Below are positions 31,332 to 37,794 of a stretch of DNA of 37,794 bases, in pieces. Every line of letters starts with the position of its first letter. Positions within the stretch are counted from its first letter, which is position 1. Source of the DNA: Pseudomonas sp. TNT3 (lineage in GTDB: Bacteria > Pseudomonadota > Gammaproteobacteria > Pseudomonadales > Pseudomonadaceae); the NCBI RefSeq assembly GCF_010095445.2, contig NZ_WFGV02000056.1, positions 1 through 37,794 of the forward strand. The letters run 5' to 3'. Position numbers and translations under genes: made by a program. Below the pieces are notes generated by a model. The model saw only the letters and a list, made by a program, of their open reading frames with translations. It had not been told where the DNA came from and searched no databases.

Positions 31332-31982
31332 TTAAATAGTGGGCGTGAGGCCGCAGCCCTTGAGGATGATGCGGATCAGGTTGTTGCCGGCGTCTTCCAT
31401 GTCCTGCTTGGTCAACTTGGAGCGCCCGCTAACGCGGCAGATCTGCGTGGCGAAGTCAGCGTAATGCTGGGTGCTGCCCCACAGGAGAAAGATCAGGTTG
31501 ACCGGGTCGACGGGGTCCATTTTGCCTGCATCGATCCACGCCTGGAACACCGCGGCACGGCCCTGGAACCAGGCACGGTAGTCCTGATTGAAGTACTCGG
31601 TCAGGCATTCGCCACCACTGATGACTTCCATCGCGAAGATCCGCGAGGCCTGCGGCTGACGTCGCGAGAACTCCATCTTCGCGCGAATGTACCGCGTCAG
31701 CGCCTCGGCGGGATCATCCTCGGCTGTCAGGGTGTTGAAGGTGCTATCCCACAGTTCGATGATGTTGCTCAGCACCGCGACGTACAAACCAAGCTTATTG
31801 GTGAAGTAGTAATGCAGGTTCGCTTTTGGCAATCCGGCATTCAGGGCGATGGTGTTCATGCTGGTGCCTTTGAAACCGTGACGCGCGAATTCGTCTTCAG
31901 CGGCTTTGATGATGGTCTCTTCGTTCTTTTGACGAATGCGGCTGGCGGGTTTTCCGCCGTGGGCTGGGACTTCAAAGGTCAT
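31332..31982 (-). CDS. RutR-like TetR-family regulator (pyrimidine-sensor type)
   Basis: 216 residues from ATG 31982 (GGAAG about seven bases before; a frame back to 32036 has no such site). N-terminal helix-turn-helix: GFKGTSMNTIALNAGLPKAN, then LHYYFTNKLGLYVAVL. The ligand domain is strikingly like E. coli RutR: W78, W168 and Q172 (LLWGSTQHYADFA) sit one position off the residues I recall contacting uracil in RutR (W77, W167, Q171). So it likely senses uracil, thymine or a similar base. It lies between the XanP-like permease gene and yigZ, same strand. Probable targets are the permease or a pyrimidine-degradation operon elsewhere. Confidence 0.9.
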   Translation of the reverse strand: MTFEVPAHGGKPASRIRQKNEETIIKAAEDEFARHGFKGTSMNTIALNAGLPKANLHYYFTNKLGLYVAVLSNIIELWDSTFNTLTAEDDPAEALTRYIRAKMEFSRRQPQASRIFAMEVISGGECLTEYFNQDYRAWFQGRAAVFQAWIDAGKMDPVDPVNLIFLLWGSTQHYADFATQICRVSGRSKLTKQDMEDAGNNLIRIILKGCGLTPTI

Positions 31983-32002
31983 AGGCACTTCCGAACTGAT
32001 AG

Positions 32003-32036
32003 GTGGGTGCAACCAGTGCGTTGATAGCGCACCCAC
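32003..32036. promoter_or_regulatory. Stem-loop upstream of the TetR gene
   Basis: GTGGGTGC at 32003-32010 is mirrored by GCACCCAC at 32029-32036, with an inner alternative stem GTGCG/CGCAC. It lies 21 bases before the TetR ATG and 34 bases after the permease stop. No T-run follows, so it may be a leader structure, a weak terminator or the regulator's own operator. The sequence does not decide. Confidence 0.4.
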
Positions 32037-32069
32037 GTGTATCAGACAAGTCCTGTCACGATAAAAGCG

Positions 32070-33464
32070 CTACACCTGCTCGATCGGCTCGGCGTTCAGT
32101 GCCTGATTGACTGCAGCCGGGCTTGTTTTGGTTTCAGGGAGCAGAAGGCACATCAGAATCGCGGTCAGACCTCCGCTGGTGATCGCCGAATCGAACAGGT
32201 TCTGTACGAGCTTGGGCATCAGGTGCAAAAGGTTGGGTTGCGCCGCGATGCCCAAGCCCACTCCGAAGGACGTGGCAATGATCAACATGCTGCGTCGGTC
32301 CAGCGGTGCCTGGGCAAGGATACGTACGCCGGCGGCCGCGACGCTGCCAAACATCACCAGCGTTGCACCGCCGAGCACCGGTTTGGGGATTTGCTGCAGC
32401 ACCGCGCCTATCAGGGGAAACAACCCGAGACAGAACAGCACTGCACCGATGTATAACCCGACGTAACGGCTGGCCACGCCGGTGAGCTGAATCACACCGT
32501 TGTTCTGCGCGAACGTGGTGTTGGGGAACGCGCTGAACGTGGCGGCGATGACGCAACTGACGCCGTCACCGAGCACGCCTCCCTTCAACCGATTGATATA
32601 GGAAGGCCCCGTGATGGGCTGGCGCGCGAGCATGCAATTGGCTGTCAGGTCGCCGACGGTTTCGATGGTGCTGATCAGGTAGATAAGTGCGACTGGCAGG
32701 AACGCGCTCCAGTCGAAGTTGAAGCCGAACTTGAATGGGATTGGGAGACTGATCAGCGGCACGTCAGGCAATGGCTGCGGCACCAGTTTTCCGCTGAACC
32801 AGGCAGCCAGGCTGCCAAGTACCAGGCCGATGATAATGGCAGAGAGTCGGATCCAGGGGGTGTTCGAACGGTTGAGCAAAATGATCGTCAACAGCACGAA
32901 TACGCCAAGGGCGAGATTGCCCGGCGCCCCGAAGTCCGCGGCGTTGAAACCGCCACCCAGATCGGTGATGCCGACCTTGATGAGGCTGATGCCGATCAGC
33001 GTAATCACGATCCCGGTCACCAATGGCGTGATTACCCGGCGCAATTGGCCGATGAAGCGGCTCAGGACTATCTGCACCACGGCGCCAAAGAAGCACACCC
33101 CGAAAATCATCGCCAGGATATCTTCCGGGCTGCCACCGCGCTGTTTGACCAGAAATCCTGCCGACAACACAGCGCCCAGGAACGCAAAGCTGGTGCCTTG
33201 CAAGCAGATCATGCCGGCCCCGATGCCAAACGGCCTGCGTGCCTGAATGAAGGTTCCTACCCCCGACACCATCAACGCCATGCTGATCAGGTAGGGCAAG
33301 TGGGCGGTGAGTCCCAGCGTTGAACCGATGACCAGCGGCGGGGTAATGATGCCGACAAAACTGGCGAGCACGTGTTGCAGGGCGGCGAGGATAGCGGCGA
33401 GTGGCTTCGGACGGTCGTTGAGGCCATAGATCAAATCGCTGGGGCTTGAGGATTCTGGCTGCAT
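32070..33464 (-). CDS. Nucleobase:cation symporter (NAT/NCS2), XanP/XanQ-like xanthine permease
   Basis: 464 residues, about fourteen membrane segments. Family hallmarks: Q30-H31 in the first span (ALQHVLASFVG), E268 and D272 in STIETVGDLTA, and the NAT signature Q320-N-N-G-V-I-Q-L-T328-G, identical to E. coli xanthine permeases as I recall them. Uracil permeases differ at this signature, so xanthine or urate import with protons is the best call. The ATG at 33464 has only a weak ribosome site. It is followed by the RutR-like gene 87 bases on. With 8-oxoguanine and adenine deaminases nearby it adds a purine-uptake route. Confidence 0.9.
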   Translation of the reverse strand: MQPESSSPSDLIYGLNDRPKPLAAILAALQHVLASFVGIITPPLVIGSTLGLTAHLPYLISMALMVSGVGTFIQARRPFGIGAGMICLQGTSFAFLGAVLSAGFLVKQRGGSPEDILAMIFGVCFFGAVVQIVLSRFIGQLRRVITPLVTGIVITLIGISLIKVGITDLGGGFNAADFGAPGNLALGVFVLLTIILLNRSNTPWIRLSAIIIGLVLGSLAAWFSGKLVPQPLPDVPLISLPIPFKFGFNFDWSAFLPVALIYLISTIETVGDLTANCMLARQPITGPSYINRLKGGVLGDGVSCVIAATFSAFPNTTFAQNNGVIQLTGVASRYVGLYIGAVLFCLGLFPLIGAVLQQIPKPVLGGATLVMFGSVAAAGVRILAQAPLDRRSMLIIATSFGVGLGIAAQPNLLHLMPKLVQNLFDSAITSGGLTAILMCLLLPETKTSPAAVNQALNAEPIEQV

Positions 33465-33548
33465 GGGCGTTGGTCTTCTTTTTAGCGGGGATGACGGTTC
33501 TCATGCCCTGCAAAAAGCTGTCCAAGTGCTCAAGATATTTTGCGTTGT

Positions 33549-33564
33549 AAGGCCTGCAGGCCTT
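33549..33564. promoter_or_regulatory. 16-base perfect palindrome upstream of the xanthine-type permease
   Basis: AAGGCCTGCAGGCCTT is a complete palindrome at 33549-33564, 85 bases before the permease ATG and 25 bases after the bauR stop. On the plus strand TTAAT follows it. It could be an operator for the permease or the hairpin ending bauR transcription (no T-run on that strand). Confidence 0.45.
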
Positions 33565-33588
33565 TTAATACGCCGCTTTGGTGATTTT

Positions 33589-34509
33589 TCATCTTGTTGC
33601 GGCCAGGCTTTCCAGAAAGCTTTCGAGCACTAAATGGGGGCGGCGGCCCTTGCGTGTGACCGATGCGAGACTCAGGTCATAGAAGCGTGCTTTGGGCTTC
33701 AATGCTCGCAACCGGCCTTGTTGCACCCACAGGGCAGCGTAGTGGTCTGGCAGATAGCCGATGTAGCGCCCGGTCAGGATCAGGAAGGCCATGCCTTCAC
33801 GGTCGGACGCGCTGGCGGTGCAGTTAAGCGCCTGGTAATGGGCCTGGATGTCGGCGGGTAAACGGAAGGTGGGGGCGATGGCGTCCTGGCTATTTAGGCG
33901 TTCGTCGTCCAGTTGTTTGTCGTCGACGTAAAACAACGGGTGGCCGACCGCGCAATAAAGCAGGGAGCGCTCGCTGTAGAGCGGCTGATATTCCAGTCCC
34001 GACAGTGCGCTGGCTTGGGGCACCACGCCGACATGCAGACGACCGTCGAGTACACCTTGTTCGACTTCGTTGGGCGCGATCATGCGGATCTGGATCTGCA
34101 CGTCGGGGCCACGTTCCTTCAGTTGTGCAAGGGCGTGGGTAATGCGCATGTGGGGGAGGGTGACGAGGTTGTCGGTCAGCCCGATGGTCAATTCGCCACG
34201 CAAATGCTGATGCAGGCCGTTGACCTCGGTGCGAAAACTTTCCAGTGCACTTAATAGCTGCAACGCGGATTGATAGACCTCCCGACCTTCTTCGGTCAGG
34301 GAAAAGCCTGCACGACCGCGTTGGCACAGGCGCAGTCCGAGGCGCTGTTCCAGGTCGCTCATTTGCTGGCTGATGGCTGAACGGCCGATGCCCAGCACTG
34401 ACTCCGCGGCAGAGAAGCCGCCGCACTCCACCACGCTACGAAAAATCCTCAGCAGTCGGATATCAAAGTCGCTGACTTGCGCCAGAGGATCGGGGCGGCG
34501 AGTGCTCAT
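33589..34509 (-). CDS. bauR: BauR-like LysR-family regulator of beta-alanine use
   Basis: 306 residues. The winged helix lies at about 15-75 (FRSVVECGGFSAAESVLGIG, then RSAISQQMSDLEQRL), with an effector domain from about 100 containing TIGLTDNLVTLPHMRI. It is divergent from bauA with a 141-base shared promoter region, exactly as bauR (PA0133) stands to bauA in P. aeruginosa, where it activates the bau operon with beta-alanine. The identification rests on this synteny plus family. The frame starts MSTRRPDPLAQVSDFDIRLL; the ribosome site is weak. The intergenic segment is AT-rich with several T-N11-A motifs, none singled out. Confidence 0.85.
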   Translation of the reverse strand: MSTRRPDPLAQVSDFDIRLLRIFRSVVECGGFSAAESVLGIGRSAISQQMSDLEQRLGLRLCQRGRAGFSLTEEGREVYQSALQLLSALESFRTEVNGLHQHLRGELTIGLTDNLVTLPHMRITHALAQLKERGPDVQIQIRMIAPNEVEQGVLDGRLHVGVVPQASALSGLEYQPLYSERSLLYCAVGHPLFYVDDKQLDDERLNSQDAIAPTFRLPADIQAHYQALNCTASASDREGMAFLILTGRYIGYLPDHYAALWVQQGRLRALKPKARFYDLSLASVTRKGRRPHLVLESFLESLAATR

Positions 34510-34650
34510 GCTGTTAATTACTCAAAGTTTAGTGTGGGTCAGACTGAACGTTAGAAAAGTTGGATTTCACAGACTTTATCCTCGTGGCAATTTAGCTGCA
34601 AGAACGCTTTTTGATCTCTATGCCGCTTATTGCCCTGCGAGGTTTTGCTC

Positions 34651-36000
34651 ATGAACATGCCTGAAAACGCTCAGTCTTCCCTGGCCAGCCAGTTGAAGCT
34701 CGATGCTCACTGGATGCCTTACACCGCCAACCGTAACTTCCAGCGTGATCCGCGACTGATCGTTGCCGCTGAGGGCAGTTGGCTGACTGACGACAAGGGC
34801 CGCAAGGTGTATGACTCGCTGTCCGGTCTGTGGACATGCGGCGCAGGGCACACCCGCAAAGAGATTCAGGAAGCAGTTGCCAAACAACTGGGCACTCTTG
34901 ATTACTCGCCGGGCTTCCAGTACGGCCACCCGCTGTCGTTCCAGCTCGCTGAAAAGATCACTGATCTGACGCCGGGCAATCTGAATCACGTGTTCTTTAC
35001 GGACTCGGGCTCCGAGTGTGCGGATACGGCCGTGAAGATGGTTCGCGCTTACTGGCGCCTGAAAGGCCAGGCCACCAAGACGAAGATGATCGGCCGTGCG
35101 CGTGGTTATCACGGTGTGAACATCGCCGGTACCAGCCTTGGCGGTGTGAACGGCAACCGCAAAATGTTTGGTCAGGCGATGATGGATGTCGATCATCTGC
35201 CGCACACGCTGCTGGCGAGCAATGCCTATTCCCGTGGTATGCCGAAAGAGGGCGGTATCGCTCTGGCGGATGAGCTGTTGAAGCTGATCGAACTGCATGA
35301 CGCTTCTAACATCGCTGCAGTGTTTGTCGAGCCGATGGCCGGTTCCGCTGGTGTGCTGGTTCCGCCAGAGGGTTACCTCAAGCGCCTCCGCGAGATCTGC
35401 GATCAGCACAATATTCTTCTGGTGTTCGATGAAGTGATCACCGGTTTCGGTCGCACCGGTTCCATGTTTGGTGCTGACAGCTTCGGCGTGACCCCGGATC
35501 TGATGTGCATCGCCAAGCAAGTCACCAACGGCGCGATCCCGATGGGTGCGGTGATTGCCAGTTCCGAGATCTACCAGACCTTCATGAATCAGGCGACGCC
35601 TGAGTACGCGGTCGAGTTTCCGCACGGCTACACGTATTCCGCACACCCGGTGGCCTGTGCCGCTGGCCTGGCGGCACTCGATCTGCTGCAGAAAGAAAAC
35701 CTGGTGCAGAGCGTGGCCGAAGTGGCGCCGCATTTCGAGAATGCGCTACACGGTCTGAAGGGGTCGAAGAACGTTATCGACATTCGCAACTACGGCCTGG
35801 CCGGTGCGATCCAGATCGCTCCGCGTGACGGAGATGCCATCGTGCGTCCGTTCGAAGCGGGCATGGCATTGTGGAAGGCAGGGTTCTACGTACGCTTTGG
35901 CGGCGACACTTTGCAGTTCGGCCCAACATTCAATAGCAAACCGCAGGACCTTGATCGTTTGTTCGATGCGGTCGGCGAAGTGCTGAACAAGATCGACTGA
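34651..36000 (+). CDS. bauA: Beta-alanine (omega-amino acid):pyruvate transaminase
   Basis: 449 residues, class III PLP aminotransferase. Visible: the substrate region LSGLWTCGAGH near 57-67, SGSECADTAVKM near 119-130, ARGYHGVN near 150, D260 in VFDEVITGFGR (pyridine N) and the Schiff-base lysine K289 in CIAKQVTNG. Very close to PA0132 as I recall it. Reaction: beta-alanine + pyruvate to malonate semialdehyde + alanine. The start is ATG 34651 (GAGG ten bases before); the frame from 34630 adds seven residues overlapping the ribosome site. First of a two-gene unit with the semialdehyde dehydrogenase, divergent from bauR. Confidence 0.96.
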   Translation: MNMPENAQSSLASQLKLDAHWMPYTANRNFQRDPRLIVAAEGSWLTDDKGRKVYDSLSGLWTCGAGHTRKEIQEAVAKQLGTLDYSPGFQYGHPLSFQLAEKITDLTPGNLNHVFFTDSGSECADTAVKMVRAYWRLKGQATKTKMIGRARGYHGVNIAGTSLGGVNGNRKMFGQAMMDVDHLPHTLLASNAYSRGMPKEGGIALADELLKLIELHDASNIAAVFVEPMAGSAGVLVPPEGYLKRLREICDQHNILLVFDEVITGFGRTGSMFGADSFGVTPDLMCIAKQVTNGAIPMGAVIASSEIYQTFMNQATPEYAVEFPHGYTYSAHPVACAAGLAALDLLQKENLVQSVAEVAPHFENALHGLKGSKNVIDIRNYGLAGAIQIAPRDGDAIVRPFEAGMALWKAGFYVRFGGDTLQFGPTFNSKPQDLDRLFDAVGEVLNKID

Positions 36001-36026
36001 TTCCAAACGCTATCTATATAGAGAGG

Positions 36027-36044
36027 GCGCCCTGAGCAGGGCGC
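36027..36044 (+). other. Stem-loop between bauA and bauC
   Basis: GCGCCCT-GAGC-AGGGCGC is a perfect seven-base stem with four-base loop, 26 bases after the bauA stop and 26 bases before the bauC ATG. No T-run follows, so it is more likely an mRNA stability or processing hairpin, or partial attenuator, than a full terminator. Confidence 0.65.
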
Positions 36045-36070
36045 TTGTGGACAATTTTCAGGAGCCCCGC

Positions 36071-37564
36071 ATGAGCCTTATCCCGCATTTGATCAATGGT
36101 GAGCTGGTGACCGACAACGGTCGCACTGCTGACGTGTTCAACCCGTCGACCGGTCAGCCCATTCATAAAGTGCCATTGGCCAGCCGCGAAACCATTCAAC
36201 AGGCGATCGACGCTGCCAAGGCTGCATTCCCGGCCTGGCGCAATACGCCACCGGCGAAACGTGCCCAAGTGATGTTTCGCTTCAAGCAATTGCTGGAACA
36301 GAACGAAGCGCGTATTTCCCAGCTGATCAGCGAAGAGCACGGCAAGACACTTGAAGACGCTGCAGGTGAACTGAAGCGCGGTATCGAGAACGTCGAGTTC
36401 GCCTGTGCCGCTCCGGAAATCCTCAAGGGCGAGTACAGCCGTAACGTCGGCCCGAACATTGATGCGTGGTCGGATTTCCAGCCGCTGGGTGTGGTCGCGG
36501 GTATCACGCCCTTCAACTTCCCGGCGATGGTGCCGCTCTGGATGTATCCGTTGGCGATCGTCTGCGGTAACTGCTTCATCCTCAAGCCGTCCGAGCGTGA
36601 TCCGAGCTCCACATTGCTGATCGCGCAGTTGTTGCTGGAAGCCGGTCTGCCAAAAGGTGTGATGAGCGTGGTGCATGGCGACAAGTCGGCAGTGGACGCG
36701 CTGATCGAAGCGCCGGAAGTCAAGGCGCTGAGCTTTGTCGGTTCGACGCCGATTGCCGAGTACATCTATGCCGAGGGCACCAAGCGCGGCAAGCGCGTAC
36801 AGGCCCTGGGCGGCGCGAAGAATCACGCGGTATTGATGCCGGATGCGGATCTGGATAACGCGGTCAGCGCGTTGATGGGCGCTGCCTACGGTTCTTGTGG
36901 CGAGCGTTGCATGGCGATCTCGGTGGCCGTGTGTGTGGGCGATCAGGTAGCAGATGCGCTGGTGGCCAAGCTGGTACCGCAGATCAAGGCACTGAAAATC
37001 GGTGCAGGTACTTCTTGCGGTCTGGACATGGGGCCGCTGGTCACGGGGCAGGCGCGGGACAAAGTCGGCGGTTATGTGGATGACGGCGTTGCTGCCGGCG
37101 CCACGCTGGTGGTCGATGGTCGCGGCCTGAGTGTGGCTGGCCATGAAGAAGGGTTCTTCCTGGGTGGCTGCCTGTTCGACAACGTCACGCCAGAGATGCG
37201 TATCTATAAAGAAGAGATCTTTGGGCCAGTGCTGTGTGTCGTCCGCGTCAACAGCCTGGAAGAGGCAATGCAGCTGATCAATGATCACGAGTATGGCAAC
37301 GGCACCTGCATCTTCACCCGTGATGGGGAAGCGGCGCGGTTGTTCTGCGATGAGATCGAAGTCGGTATGGTCGGCGTCAACGTGCCGCTGCCAGTTCCGG
37401 TTGCGTATCACAGCTTTGGTGGCTGGAAGCGTTCGTTGTTTGGTGACCTGCACGCTTATGGTCCGGATGGGGTGCGCTTCTATACCCGTCGCAAGGCCAT
37501 TACGCAGCGCTGGCCGCAACGTGCGAGTCATGAAGCTTCGCAGTTCGCATTTCCTAGCTTGTAA
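36071..37564 (+). CDS. bauC: CoA-acylating (methyl)malonate-semialdehyde dehydrogenase
   Basis: 497 residues from ATG 36071 (AGGAG seven bases before). Aldehyde dehydrogenase fold: ITPFNFPAM near 145-153, the nucleotide-site KPSERDPSS (172-180), ALGGAKNHAVL near 245-255 where the general-base Glu of hydrolytic ALDHs is missing, and the nucleophile C280 in GERCMA. The missing Glu marks the CoA-dependent MMSDH subfamily. It turns malonate semialdehyde from BauA into acetyl-CoA with NAD+ and CO2 release. It corresponds to PA0130 (bauC) by position. mmsA-type activity on methylmalonate semialdehyde is equally possible from sequence. A strong terminator follows. Confidence 0.94.
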   Translation: MSLIPHLINGELVTDNGRTADVFNPSTGQPIHKVPLASRETIQQAIDAAKAAFPAWRNTPPAKRAQVMFRFKQLLEQNEARISQLISEEHGKTLEDAAGELKRGIENVEFACAAPEILKGEYSRNVGPNIDAWSDFQPLGVVAGITPFNFPAMVPLWMYPLAIVCGNCFILKPSERDPSSTLLIAQLLLEAGLPKGVMSVVHGDKSAVDALIEAPEVKALSFVGSTPIAEYIYAEGTKRGKRVQALGGAKNHAVLMPDADLDNAVSALMGAAYGSCGERCMAISVAVCVGDQVADALVAKLVPQIKALKIGAGTSCGLDMGPLVTGQARDKVGGYVDDGVAAGATLVVDGRGLSVAGHEEGFFLGGCLFDNVTPEMRIYKEEIFGPVLCVVRVNSLEEAMQLINDHEYGNGTCIFTRDGEAARLFCDEIEVGMVGVNVPLPVPVAYHSFGGWKRSLFGDLHAYGPDGVRFYTRRKAITQRWPQRASHEASQFAFPSL

Positions 37565-37575
37565 GTAGAAGGGAA

Positions 37576-37610
37576 GAAGGCCGCCTTTATAGGGCGGCCT
37601 TCTTGTTTTC
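37576..37610 (+). terminator. Intrinsic terminator after bauC
   Basis: GAAGGCCGCC at 37576-37585 and GGCGGCCTTC at 37593-37602 form a perfect ten-base stem with a seven-base loop, followed by TTGTTTTC. It starts 12 bases after the bauC stop and closes the bau operon before the next promoter. Confidence 0.92.
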
Positions 37611-37652
37611 GGGGCTTTTTTGACCTTTGTGACAGATTTATGAAATTAGAGG

Positions 37653-37794
37653 TTGACGGCAGATTCTGGATGTCTATAATTCGCCCCACTTCCGGCGCAG
37701 TCGAAACGGAAAACTCCTTGGTAAACAAAGAGTTACGCAGTTTTCGGCAGTGAGTTGCTTCAGGTCATCGAAGCGCGAAAGGAGTTGAAAAAGA
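37653..37794 (+). promoter_or_regulatory. Strong sigma70 promoter and structured leader, probably of an rRNA operon
   Basis: -35 TTGACG at 37653-37658, a 16-base spacer and a perfect -10 TATAAT at 37675-37680. A GC-rich discriminator TCGCCCC follows and an AT-rich upstream stretch precedes it (37628-37650), the layout of stringently controlled stable-RNA promoters. Downstream to the window edge no reading frame is apparent; instead there are hairpins (GAAAACT/AGTTTTC at about 37709-37745, CTTC/GAAG near 37759-37774). From memory it resembles the P1 promoter and leader of Pseudomonas 16S rRNA operons. The RNA gene itself is outside the window. Confidence 0.75.

Noticed and set aside
34627..35733. 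368-residue minus-strand open frame
   Set aside because: Antisense to bauA; no family motifs.
36014..37531. 505-residue minus-strand open frame
   Set aside because: Antisense to bauC; Arg/His/Gln-rich composition typical of a shadow, no motif.

Overview
The window looks like chromosomal DNA of a fluorescent-group Pseudomonas. The evidence is the high GC content, many Pseudomonas-type REP palindromes between genes, CueR/CopA/CopZ proteins of pseudomonad type, and a gene set that, as I recall it, follows the P. aeruginosa PAO1 order from bauC (PA0130) through bauA, bauR, a BMP-type ABC importer and 8-oxoguanine deaminase (PA0142) to a 2-oxoglutarate oxygenase and adenine deaminase (PA0147-PA0148). 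I see no prophage, transposase, integron, CRISPR array or tRNA. The window is core or near-core chromosome, not a mobile island.

Layout. 1-206: N-terminus of a Gly/Ser-rich lipoprotein leaving the left edge. 207-1163: gene-free, repeat-rich DNA. 1164-5004: a MaoC hydratase and a long FabG4-type ketoacyl reductase, divergent from a thiolase. 5121-8331: a dCache chemoreceptor with an amino-acid-type ligand motif, then a RIO kinase. 8475-9692: an MFS permease. 9646-13371: copper block (cueR, copA, a small exported protein, copZ) with two CueR-type promoters. 13467-14844: Bcr/CflA exporter and a small protein. 15013-17401: a monooxygenase/quinone-oxidoreductase pair with a divergent LysR gene. 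17635-18369: ArsR-type regulator.

18598-33464 is dominated by nucleobase handling: adenine deaminase, a 2-oxoglutarate/Fe(II) oxygenase, a BMP-family binding protein, 8-oxoguanine deaminase, two ABC permeases and their ATPase, a RutR-like TetR regulator and a XanP-like permease. Interspersed are a ChaA-type antiporter, a MerR/SDR pair divergent from a small membrane protein, and YigZ. 33589-37564 is the beta-alanine block (bauR, divergent bauA-bauC). Beta-alanine is the end product of reductive uracil breakdown, so the right half can be read as nucleobase uptake, deamination and use of the products. At 37653-37794 there is a strong stringent-type promoter and leader that probably belong to an rRNA operon just outside the window.

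No single gene cluster here is an obviously unknown defence or mobile system. The best leads are the uncharacterised oxygenase inside the purine cluster, the split BMP importer, three exact DnaA boxes in one gene-free stretch, a possible copper-linked exported protein, and a hydratase/FabG4/thiolase block arranged as in mycobacteria.
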